A DNA stretch of 7,546 bases from Frankiaceae bacterium (GTDB lineage Bacteria > Actinomycetota > Actinomycetes > JAVEEB01): positions 1 through 7,546 of the forward strand of contig JAVEEB010000495.1 of NCBI GenBank assembly GCA_030840665.1, in the 5' to 3' direction. Below the pieces are notes generated by a model. It was not told the DNA's origin. It saw only the letters and a list, made by a program, of their open reading frames with translations, and made no database searches. Below, one piece after another: positions 1-6,187 of the stretch. The number at the start of each line of letters is the position of its first letter. Position 1 is the stretch's first letter. Position numbers and translations under genes: made by a program.

Positions 1-766
1 TGGCGAGGTTCGCCCCGGAGACGGCGACGAGGTGCGTCAGCCCGACGGTGCGGAAGTCGTTCTGCAGCTGCGGGTCGAGGCCGGAGGTGTCGCCGACGAC
101 GATGCCCGGCAACAATCCCCGCTCCGCCGGCGGCAACCCGGACACGGCAGCGCGCAGGCCCGCACGCACCCGGCCGGCGAGGCGTTGCTCCCACGGCGGA
201 TCGCCCAACAGGTCGGGCGGCCCGCGCACGATCACGACGGCACCTTCGGCCTCGCGGGGGTCCGTGGGCGCCAGGCGACCGGCCGCGCGCAATCGTTGGC
301 CGGGCAGCACGGGCAACCACGTACGCACCTCGTCAGCGAGGACGACCACGGGCGCCGACAGCCGCGTGGTGCCCGCAGCGGTGAGCTCGAGCAACCGCGC
401 CGGCACCACCGCGAGTGGTTGCCGCGAGGTCGCGGCCAGGTGGGGGTCGCCGGTGACCACCACGAGCACCTGCACGGTCGCCTGCCGGGCCGCGAGTGCC
501 GTCAGGAGCGGCGGGTGGGCAGCGGCGCGCGCGAGCAGGGCCAACGGCCCGCCCGAGATCGCCCCGACGAGCACGAGAATGGCGAGCAGCGCGGCCCTGG
601 GGCGCGGCCGGGCGAGAGCGGCGGCGCACACGCCGGCAGTCAGCGCCAGCACCGCCACAGGCAGTACCCCGAAACGCCAGGCGCCGTACGACGAGACCCA
701 CGTGGCGACGGCCACCACCGGCAGCAGGGTGACGAACTCGCGCCGCAACCTCGGCAGGCCTGTCAC
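1..766 (-). CDS. comEC: ComEC/Rec2 DNA-uptake channel protein, N-terminal part (runs off left edge)
   Basis: ComEC is the polytopic inner-membrane protein that passes single-stranded DNA into the cytoplasm during natural transformation. Reading the minus strand from a GTG at 764-766 gives 255 open codons to the window edge, so this is only the N-terminal portion. Hydrophobic stretches lie at about residues 11-50 and 58-78. A soluble region at about 95-200 matches the position of the DUF4131 domain. The start of the ComEC channel domain follows: GIVVGDTSGLDPQLQNDF at 221-238, then the family hallmark GLTHLVAVSGANLA at 242-255, next to the cut. The GTG start was chosen because it overlaps the comEA stop in the four bases GTGA (763-766), typical of translational coupling, and because hydrophobic sequence begins shortly after it. 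The frame has no internal stop. The catalytic C-terminal metallo-beta-lactamase-like domain, if present, lies outside the window. The identification is firm; the exact start is probable. Confidence 0.93.
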   Translation of the reverse strand, partial: MTGLPRLRREFVTLLPVVAVATWVSSYGAWRFGVLPVAVLALTAGVCAAALARPRPRAALLAILVLVGAISGGPLALLARAAAHPPLLTALAARQATVQVLVVVTGDPHLAATSRQPLAVVPARLLELTAAGTTRLSAPVVVLADEVRTWLPVLPGQRLRAAGRLAPTDPREAEGAVVIVRGPPDLLGDPPWEQRLAGRVRAGLRAAVSGLPPAERGLLPGIVVGDTSGLDPQLQNDFRTVGLTHLVAVSGANLA

Positions 767-1521
767 AACGTCACCAAGTCACGCAGCTGAGTGAACTTGC
801 TCGGGCCGATCCCGGGCACGTCCTGCAACTGGTCCAGCCGTTGGAATCCGCCGTGCGCCGTTCGCCAGGCAACGATCCGTTCGGCAGTCACCGGTCCGAC
901 GCCCGGCAGCCCGTCGAGCTGGGCCGCGCTCGCCTGGTTGAGGTTCAGCGGTCCGCTCGGCGCGGCCCCACCCGCGCCGGGCGCCGAGCCGACCGAGCCG
1001 CCAACCACGACCTGCTGACCGTCGCTCAGCTTGGCCGCCAGGTTGACCGTCGCAAGATCGGTGCCGGGCACGGCCCCTCCCGCGGCCGCCACCGCGTCGA
1101 TGACGCGGGAACCGGCGGGTAGCCGGACCACACCCGGCTTCCGGACCTTGCCTTCGACCGCGACGACGATCGTGCCCGACGACGCGGAGCCGGATGGTGA
1201 GCCCGACCCCGGTGACCCACCGCCGCCCAACGCCGACCCGGACATCGACAATGCCGGCCGGGGTGCGGCGATGGCCCCCGGACGGCCGCGGAAGAACAGG
1301 AAGCCGGCGACCGCCGCCGCGACGATGGACAGCGCCACCAGGCCGGCGAGCACCCGCACGACAGCGGCGTCGAGCACCATCGGACGCGACGCCCGCGCGA
1401 CCGGCCCCGGAACAGCCCCCTCCGGGGAAGCGACGTCGACACCCGCGGGCTCGGGGCCGGCCAGGAGCGTCGTCAGCCGATCGAGTGCGTCCGGGGCAGC
1501 GGGCTGACCGACGGTTCGCAT
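763..1521 (-). CDS. comEA: ComEA-like membrane-anchored DNA-binding competence protein
   Basis: The 252-residue product has the actinobacterial ComEA layout. A cytoplasmic N-terminus of about 50 residues is followed by one membrane segment (about 53-77) and a Gly/Ser/Pro linker (about 92-116). An SLBB-type domain follows (about 117-173, IVVAVEGKVRKPGVVRLPAG) and then paired helix-hairpin-helix motifs (about 193-252). The two hairpins show as LDGLPGVGPVTAERIVAWR and LQDVPGIGPSKFTQL; these bind double-stranded DNA without sequence specificity. In the family, ComEA captures extracellular DNA and hands it to ComEC, and comEC follows here with a 4-base overlap. The ATG at 1519-1521 is the most upstream possible start, because an in-frame TAA lies at 1531-1533. 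No convincing Shine-Dalgarno sequence precedes it, so a leaderless transcript or a later start (for example Met48, just before the membrane segment) is possible. Function in DNA uptake is inferred from family membership; no pilin or comG-type genes are in the window. Confidence 0.93.
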   Translation of the reverse strand: MRTVGQPAAPDALDRLTTLLAGPEPAGVDVASPEGAVPGPVARASRPMVLDAAVVRVLAGLVALSIVAAAVAGFLFFRGRPGAIAAPRPALSMSGSALGGGGSPGSGSPSGSASSGTIVVAVEGKVRKPGVVRLPAGSRVIDAVAAAGGAVPGTDLATVNLAAKLSDGQQVVVGGSVGSAPGAGGAAPSGPLNLNQASAAQLDGLPGVGPVTAERIVAWRTAHGGFQRLDQLQDVPGIGPSKFTQLRDLVTL

Positions 1522-1572
1522 GGACGGAAGTTACGGCCGCTTCCGCACCCAGGATCCGCCCGAACGCAGAGC

Positions 1573-1598
1573 TGTGGACGGCGATTGCCCTGTCCACA
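1573..1598. promoter_or_regulatory. Inverted pair of DnaA-box-like 9-mers (hairpin-capable)
   Basis: TGTGGAC at 1573-1579 and GTCCACA at 1592-1598 form a perfect 7-base inverted repeat. Inside it, GGC (1580-1582) pairs with GCC (1587-1589) around a GATT loop, leaving a two-base bulge. Read as 9-mers, the right arm is CTGTCCACA (1590-1598) and the left arm, on the other strand, is CCGTCCACA (1581-1573). The actinobacterial DnaA box is TTGTCCACA, so the arms match at 8 and 7 of 9 positions and keep the GTCCACA core. The element sits in the divergent spacer between comEA and the small plus-strand gene, where it could regulate either. It is not followed by a T-run, so it does not look like an intrinsic terminator. 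It could instead be an operator for another dimeric regulator. Confidence 0.45.
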
Positions 1599-1680
1599 AG
1601 GCGAGTCGGCTACTAGCTGCAACCTGGCGCCAGCCGGACGCGTCGAGTCATCAGTAGTAACTCAGCCCCAGGGGGAAGCA

Positions 1681-1863
1681 ATGACCGCGACCGACGAGAA
1701 CGTGGGCGGCGACTCTCCCGCCCGCATCGAGGGCATCGGCGCGGCCGCGAGGCGCCACCTGTGGATCGGCCTCGCCCTGTTCGCCATGGCCGCGACGGCC
1801 ATCGCCCTGATCGTGATGATCGCCCCCGACGCCAGCGCGGCCGGTGGTTGCGGCGGCGGCTGA
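1681..1863 (+). CDS. Small single-pass membrane or secreted protein with Gly-Cys tail, unknown function
   Basis: The product has 60 residues. A polar N-terminus (1-23) leads into Arg24-Arg25-His26, then a hydrophobic helix at about 27-48. It ends in PDASAAGGCGGG, with a single Cys at position 57. The ATG at 1681 is supported by a purine-rich ribosome binding site (AGGGGGAAG at 1670-1678) and by G/C-rich third positions throughout. Two readings are possible. It may be a small anchored membrane protein with a Cys-containing tail. Alternatively, the Arg-Arg, hydrophobic core and Ala-Ser-Ala sequence could act as a late signal peptide releasing a very short Gly-Cys peptide. The stop is only 3 bases from the end of the convergent 334-codon gene. 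I do not recognise a family. Gly/Cys-rich tails after membrane helices occur in some actinobacterial proteins (for example those with the TIGR04222 region), but this short sequence gives no real proof of kinship. Confidence 0.7.
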   Translation: MTATDENVGGDSPARIEGIGAAARRHLWIGLALFAMAATAIALIVMIAPDASAAGGCGGG

Positions 1864-1866
1864 CCG

Positions 1867-2871
1867 TCAGCGCGGGTCGAGCAGGTAGGGCACCGCCGAC
1901 CGCAGGAACGACCGCGGGAATTCGTCCCGCAGCCGCCAGAGGCCCGCGTCGACGACGAAGTGCGCCATGACCGCCCCCAGGTACGCGCCGAAGACCGCGC
2001 GCGCCGGCAGCCCTCCCCCGTGCAGGTGGGACGCCACGTTCAGCGCGAGTCCGCCGACGAGCGCGATGTTCACCAGGAGGCCGAGGCTGATCGCACGTGA
2101 CCGATCAGCCCGGTCCGCCGCAGCCACGAGCCCGACGATCACCAAGTACTGGCCACCGTGGGCCACGACAAGCCCCGCGACCGCCGCATACGGGCTCGTG
2201 AACACAAAGACGGGCGAAAAAAACACCAGCGAACACAGGTAAACCGCACAGTACGTCCACGGTCGCTTGGCCACCGGGCGGCGGAGCATCGCGCCCACCC
2301 CCACAAGCACCGCGACAACAAAGACAAGTGCAGCAAGGAAAAACAACCAGAACACGTGTACGCCGACAGTGAGTTGCAAGAGCTCCGGGTGCACCAGCAG
2401 GGCGGCGATGCCCGCGCACCCGGCGACCATCAGTGCCCGCCGCTCCAGCGCCGTCACCGACCCGGCCCCGGCGGAGACGCCGGCGAGTGCAGCCATCCCG
2501 AGGTTCTGCTTCTGGAAATGGAAGAACTGCCACGCGAAGAAGCCGAGCAACACCCAGTTGAACCGCTCAGGCGACACCAGGAGGGCCGACACCGCGCCGA
2601 CCACAACGAGGCCGACCGGCGCCACGACGTACCGCCGAAGATGCCGACGCGCGTGCGACCGTACTTCGGGCACAGTGAAGAACCACCCGGTGGCGGCCAC
2701 GTGGACCGACGAGGCGACGAACAGTAGCCACTGGAGCGAGCGCGTCGGCGACGCCGACGCCCCGGGCGCGGCCGCGATCGTCACGCCGAACGCCCCGACC
2801 GTGCACACCAACGTCGCGACCAGCCACGTACGGCGCAACGCACGACCGCGCGGAACGTCGACGACGGTCAC
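1867..2871 (-). CDS. Polytopic membrane protein with His motifs, unknown function
   Basis: The 334-residue product is strongly hydrophobic, with about nine or ten membrane segments (roughly 15-35, 46-66, 81-99, 106-130, 146-160, 166-195, 206-228, 229-251, 262-282, 293-311). Several polar or His-bearing sequences lie in or next to these helices and look like functional motifs: SSVH at 54-57, WQFFHFQKQNLG at 114-125, AHGGQY at 237-242 and AHFVVDAGLWR at 303-313. Such buried His/Gln/Asp residues recall membrane enzymes or carriers that bind a metal, haem or other cofactor, but I cannot name the family and assign no reaction. The GTG start at 2869-2871 lies 7 bases after the leuS stop on the same strand and has no strong ribosome binding site of its own, suggesting co-transcription and possibly translational coupling with leuS. 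The middle of the gene is poorer in G/C than its neighbours, with several TTT, CTT and GTT codons and a T7 run (A7 at 2217-2223 on the plus strand). Confidence 0.85.
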   Translation of the reverse strand: MTVVDVPRGRALRRTWLVATLVCTVGAFGVTIAAAPGASASPTRSLQWLLFVASSVHVAATGWFFTVPEVRSHARRHLRRYVVAPVGLVVVGAVSALLVSPERFNWVLLGFFAWQFFHFQKQNLGMAALAGVSAGAGSVTALERRALMVAGCAGIAALLVHPELLQLTVGVHVFWLFFLAALVFVVAVLVGVGAMLRRPVAKRPWTYCAVYLCSLVFFSPVFVFTSPYAAVAGLVVAHGGQYLVIVGLVAAADRADRSRAISLGLLVNIALVGGLALNVASHLHGGGLPARAVFGAYLGAVMAHFVVDAGLWRLRDEFPRSFLRSAVPYLLDPR

Positions 2872-2878
2872 GCCCGCG

Positions 2879-5386
2879 TCAGCTGGGGACGATGTTGACG
2901 AGCTTGGGCGGGCGCACGATGACGAGCTTCGGTTCCTTGCCGTCGAGTGCCTTGACGATCGCCGGCGACGACAACGCGAGCTCGCGCAGGTCAGCCTCGG
3001 TGATGTCCGGCGACACCTCGAGGCGATCGCGCACCTTGCCGGCGATCTGCAACACGCACGTCACGCTCTCGGCGACCACCAGCGCGGTGTCGGCCACCGG
3101 CCACCCAGCCTGCACGACCGAAGGTTCGTGCCCGATCCGCTCCCACCCCTCCTCGGCGGTGAAGGGCGCGAAGACCGACAGCATGCGCAGCAGCGCCTCG
3201 ACGCCCTCCCGCACGGCGGCGGCCCCGGACGCCGACCCCAACAGCCCGGCGTCGACGTTCTTGCGCAGCGCCGATGTCAGTTCCATCAGCCGCGCGATCG
3301 CCACGTTGAACCGCTGCGTCTCCATGAGCCGCGTCACCTCGTCGACGACGCGATGGGTCACCTGACGGACCGGCCTGTCGCCGCCGTCGACGGCCAACCC
3401 CAACCCGACGGCCCCCAGATCTCCCGTGAGGCGCCACACGCGCGCAAGCCACTTGACCGCACCGCTCGGCGACACGTCCGCCCAGTCGATGTCCTCCTCG
3501 GGCGGCCCGGCGAACAGCATCGTCAGCCGCACCCCGTCGGAGCCGTACTTCGCCAGCTCTTCCTGAAGATTGACGAGGTTGCCCTTCGTCTTCGACATGG
3601 CCGCGCCGTTGAGGATGACCTGCCCCTGGTTGGTCAGCTTCTTGAACGGCTCGTTGAAGGGCAGCAGGCCGGCGTCGTGCAGCGCCTTGGTGATGAAGCG
3701 CGAATACAGCAGGTGCAGGATTGCGTGCTCGACGCCGCCCACGTAGTGGTCGACGGGCAGCCAGCGCTCCATCGCCTCAGGGGTGAAGGCCACGTCATCG
3801 TTGGTCGCGGTCGGGTAGCGCAGGAAATACCAGGACGAGTCGACGAACGTGTCCATCGTGTCCGTGTCACGCCTGGCGGGGCCACTGCACTTCGGACACG
3901 TCGTACGCAGCCAATCGGTGGCCGTCTCGAGCGGCGACAGCCCGCCCTCGGGCCGCAACTGGAATCCCGTCTCGGGGAGCCGGACAGGCAAGTCCTCCAC
4001 CGGAACGGGTTGTGCGCCACACGTTTCGCAGTGCACGATCGGGATCGGTGCACCCCAATACCGTTGACGGGACAGCAGCCAGTCGCGCAGCCGGAACATC
4101 GTGGCGCCCTCGCCGCCGCCGCGCGCAGCGAGATCGGCAGTCATCCGCGCAATGGCCTCGGTCTTGCCGAGCCCGTCGTACGGACCGCTGTTGACGAGGA
4201 CACCGTCGCCGGCCGTCGCGACGCCGGTGACCGACGGATCGGCTTCACCCGTGTCCAGCACCACCCGCACCGGCAGGTCGAACTGCCGCGCGAAGTCGAG
4301 GTCGCGCTGGTCGTGCGCTGGGACGCACATGATGGCGCCCGTCCCGTAGTCGGCGAGCACGTAGTCCGACGCCCACACCTGCAGCTGCTCGCCGTTGACG
4401 GGGTTGACGGCGTGCACGCCGAGGAAGACGCCGGTCTTCGGACGGTCGGTCGCGAGCCGTTCGATATCCGTTGCCTGCTTGACGTCCTCGATGTACGCCT
4501 CCAGTGCCGGCCGCTGTCCGTCGGTGACCAACGATGTCGCGAGCGCGCTGTCCGCGGCGACCACAAAGAACGTGGCGCCGTACAACGTGTCCGGCCTTGT
4601 CGTGAACACCCGCACCGGCTCGGCGAGACCTTCGATCGCGAAGTCGACGTACGCGCCGACGCTCTTGCCGATCCAGTTGCGCTGCATCAGCAGGACGCGC
4701 TCGGGCCACTGTCCTTCCAGTGACTGCATGTCGTCGAGCAACCGCTCGGCATAGTCGGTGATCTTGAAGAACCACTGCGTCAGATTGCGCTTCGTGACGA
4801 GGGCGCCGCAGCGCTCACAACGGCCCTGGATGACCTGTTCGTTGGCGAGCACGGTCAGGTCGTTCGGGCACCAGTTGACGGGCGAGGACTTCCGATAGGC
4901 CAGCCCACGCTCGAAAAGCTGCAGAAAGATCCACTGCGTCCACTTGTAGTACTCGGGGTCGGACGTGTGCAGCCGCGTGCGCGGATCGAAGGAGATGCCC
5001 AGGCGCTTGAACGACTCGTACTGCACCTCGATGTTCGCGTACGTCCACTCCCGCGGGTCCATGTTGCGCTTGATGGCCGCGTTCTCCGCAGGCAGCCCGA
5101 AGGAGTCCCAGCCCAACGGGTGCAGCACGTTGAACCCGCGCATCTTTTCGAACCGCGCGATCGCGTCGCCGATGCTGTAGGCCTCCGCGTGGCCCATGTG
5201 CAGATCACCGGACGGGTAGGAGAACATGTCGAGGACGTAGCGCTTCTCGCGCGGGTCGTCGTCCACGCCGTCGAGCCCGGCCGCCTCGAACAGGCGGAGC
5301 TTGTCCCAGACCGGCAACCACTTGTCGACGAGGATCGTCGGGTCGTACCGCTCCTCTGCGTCGCGGGGGTCGCTGGTCTCGCTCAT
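2879..5386 (-). CDS. leuS: Leucyl-tRNA synthetase (class I, with editing domain)
   Basis: LeuRS joins leucine to tRNA(Leu) in the cytoplasm using ATP and hydrolyses mischarged tRNA. The 835 residues are a full length for a compact bacterial enzyme. The class I HIGH signature is HMGH at 63-66, followed by [19 protein letters not shown] (86-104). The CP1 editing domain spans about 240-430, with the threonine-rich TTRPDT (262-267) and AHDQRD (357-362), which carries the conserved editing Asp. Two Cys pairs (C453/C456 and C497/C500) look like a zinc-binding insert. DSSWYFLRY (516-524) belongs to the catalytic core. The KMSKS loop reads AMSKT at 596-600: the first Lys is Ala, the second Lys (599) is kept. 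The anticodon-binding helical domain covers about 670-770 and the C-terminal tRNA-contact domain ends the protein. The ATG at 5384-5386 has AGGAG (plus-strand 5396-5400) 9 bases upstream. A membrane protein gene follows after 7 bases; marR precedes it by 73 bases on the same strand. Confidence 0.98.
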   Translation of the reverse strand: MSETSDPRDAEERYDPTILVDKWLPVWDKLRLFEAAGLDGVDDDPREKRYVLDMFSYPSGDLHMGHAEAYSIGDAIARFEKMRGFNVLHPLGWDSFGLPAENAAIKRNMDPREWTYANIEVQYESFKRLGISFDPRTRLHTSDPEYYKWTQWIFLQLFERGLAYRKSSPVNWCPNDLTVLANEQVIQGRCERCGALVTKRNLTQWFFKITDYAERLLDDMQSLEGQWPERVLLMQRNWIGKSVGAYVDFAIEGLAEPVRVFTTRPDTLYGATFFVVAADSALATSLVTDGQRPALEAYIEDVKQATDIERLATDRPKTGVFLGVHAVNPVNGEQLQVWASDYVLADYGTGAIMCVPAHDQRDLDFARQFDLPVRVVLDTGEADPSVTGVATAGDGVLVNSGPYDGLGKTEAIARMTADLAARGGGEGATMFRLRDWLLSRQRYWGAPIPIVHCETCGAQPVPVEDLPVRLPETGFQLRPEGGLSPLETATDWLRTTCPKCSGPARRDTDTMDTFVDSSWYFLRYPTATNDDVAFTPEAMERWLPVDHYVGGVEHAILHLLYSRFITKALHDAGLLPFNEPFKKLTNQGQVILNGAAMSKTKGNLVNLQEELAKYGSDGVRLTMLFAGPPEEDIDWADVSPSGAVKWLARVWRLTGDLGAVGLGLAVDGGDRPVRQVTHRVVDEVTRLMETQRFNVAIARLMELTSALRKNVDAGLLGSASGAAAVREGVEALLRMLSVFAPFTAEEGWERIGHEPSVVQAGWPVADTALVVAESVTCVLQIAGKVRDRLEVSPDITEADLRELALSSPAIVKALDGKEPKLVIVRPPKLVNIVPS

Positions 5387-5459
5387 GGGGCGTTGCTCCT
5401 CAAGGGCAGTGCGGTGTGCGCGGACAGGCTACAAGCGGCCGCGAGGGCCCCTGCGCGAA
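5387..5459 (-). other. Short marR-leuS spacer, leuS leader
   Basis: This 73-base gap separates the marR stop from the leuS start on the same strand. It contains the leuS ribosome binding site (AGGAG, plus-strand 5396-5400) and two short palindromes, GCGGCCGC and GGGCCC. I see no hairpin followed by a T-run, so readthrough from marR into leuS is possible. It is too short for a T-box leader. A leuS promoter could lie here, but no -35/-10 pair stands out. Confidence 0.4.
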
Positions 5460-6005
5460 TTAGGCGTTGGCGGCGGCCGGGGCCGAACGCACAGGCGCCG
5501 GCTCCGGCAGGAGAGCGGCCCCCGGCTCCGTGAGGCGCGGAGCGACATCCGGCCCGAGCAGCTGCTCCCGGACGGCTGTCATGATCGCCTCGAGCTGGCT
5601 TATCTGCTCCGGCGCGAGGCATTCGATCAGGTGCTTTCGGACGCCACCCACATGCCGGGGGGCCGCGTCGACCAGCTTCGCGAAGCCTTCTTCCGTGAGC
5701 TCCGCGAACGTCCCTCGCTTGTCGTCCGCGCAGTCCTCGCGCCGGAGCCACCCTTCCTTCTCCAGCCGCGTGACGGCGTGGGAAAGGCGGCTGCGCGAGT
5801 AGAGGGTGCGGTCGGCGAGTTCGCTCATCCGCATGCGACGCAACGGAGCCTCCGACAGGCGTACGAAGATCTCGTAGTCCGCGGCGGACAGACCGCACTC
5901 GCTCTGCAGCTCTCGCTCGAGGGTGTTGGCCAGGAGCTGAGATGCCTCGAGATACGCCCGCCACGCCGACTGCTCGGCGGCGGTCAGCCAACGGAACTCG
6001 CTCAT
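5460..6005 (-). CDS. MarR-family transcriptional regulator
   Basis: The 181-residue product is a winged helix-turn-helix regulator of the MarR type, a dimer that usually represses its own and a neighbouring gene until a phenolic or oxidising ligand releases it. N-terminal dimerisation helices span about 8-35. The helix-turn-helix runs about 58-86 (MSELADRTLYSRSRLSHAVT, then RLEKEGWL). The wing carries the conserved Asp-x-Arg signature as DKR at 95-97, then TELTEEG-like sequence (AELTEEG, 101-107). C-terminal dimerisation helices span about 108-150. An Ala/Pro-rich tail (about 155-181) extends beyond the usual family end. Cysteines lie at 37, 92 and 129; none matches the N-terminal reactive Cys of OhrR. 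The ATG at 6003-6005 has AGGAG 10 bases upstream (plus-strand 6016-6020). The gene is divergent from pirin across 182 bases, the normal arrangement for a local MarR regulator and its target. leuS follows on the same strand. Confidence 0.93.
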   Translation of the reverse strand: MSEFRWLTAAEQSAWRAYLEASQLLANTLERELQSECGLSAADYEIFVRLSEAPLRRMRMSELADRTLYSRSRLSHAVTRLEKEGWLRREDCADDKRGTFAELTEEGFAKLVDAAPRHVGGVRKHLIECLAPEQISQLEAIMTAVREQLLGPDVAPRLTEPGAALLPEPAPVRSAPAAANA

Positions 6006-6057
6006 GTCTCCGGCACTCCTGGCGGGCCGCGGGTTGGCGGCGATCGGTGAAAGCGAA

Positions 6058-6063
6058 AGGATA
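6058..6063 (-). promoter_or_regulatory. Possible -10 element for marR
   Basis: On the minus strand this hexamer reads TATCCT, matching the actinobacterial TAnnnT pattern, and it lies in one of the few AT-richer patches of the divergent spacer, about 50 bases upstream of the marR start. A short imperfect inverted repeat (AAGG at 6057-6060 with CCTT at 6067-6070) overlaps it. No clear -35 hexamer is visible, so the call is tentative. Confidence 0.25.
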
Positions 6064-6129
6064 TCGCCTTATCGGCCACCGTCCGCGCACGCTGCGTGTC
6101 CGGCTGCCGATCCGCCGTCCCTGTGGAAT

Positions 6130-6143
6130 GTTGAATGTTAAAC
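6130..6143 (+). promoter_or_regulatory. Candidate MarR operator overlapping a pirin promoter
   Basis: GTTGAATGTTAAAC is an imperfect inverted repeat: GTT and AA on the left pair with TT and AAC on the right, 5 of 7 positions matching. It stands out as an AT-rich island in GC-rich DNA and includes a tandem GAATGTT (6127-6133 region and 6133-6139). MarR proteins typically bind such AT-rich partial palindromes. TAAACT at 6139-6144 fits the TAnnnT -10 pattern, so a protein bound here would block RNA polymerase for pirin. The site lies 44 bases upstream of the pirin start and about 125 bases upstream of marR. Binding by the adjacent MarR is inferred. Confidence 0.5.
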
Positions 6144-6187
6144 TACTGTTGTCCGGGCAGCAACCGAACGACTTTAAGGAGCACTCA

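Noticed and set aside
333..701. Minus-strand 122-codon open frame inside the comEC region
   Set aside because: It is in a different frame from ComEC on the same strand and gives an Arg/Ala-rich product without domain features.
32..794. Two overlapping plus-strand open frames at the left end
   Set aside because: They are antisense to ComEC, whose conserved GLTHLVAVSGANLA motif and coupling to comEA fix the true frame. Their products are Arg/Pro/Gly-rich with no recognisable feature.
1624..1633. Perfect 10-base palindrome CTGGCGCCAG upstream of the small gene
   Set aside because: Short GC palindromes are expected by chance in DNA of this composition, and nothing around it suggests a particular regulator.
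1585..1680. Upstream extension of the 60-codon gene to an earlier start
   Set aside because: The extra residues would come from the inverted repeat and spacer and show no coding-like pattern, whereas the ATG at 1681 has a purine-rich ribosome binding site at the right distance.
2267..4723. Very long open frame on the plus strand (818 codons) opposite leuS and part of the membrane protein gene
   Set aside because: It lies antisense to an unmistakable LeuRS. Its product is a low-complexity mix of Arg, His, Asp, Gly and Pro with no domain. Such frames arise opposite GC-rich genes because stop codons are rare there.
5942..6187. Upstream in-frame extension of pirin into the divergent spacer and marR
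   Set aside because: The extension is antisense to marR, crosses the candidate promoter and operator, and is not pirin-like. The ATG at 6188 has an ideal AAGGAG and begins the recognisable protein.
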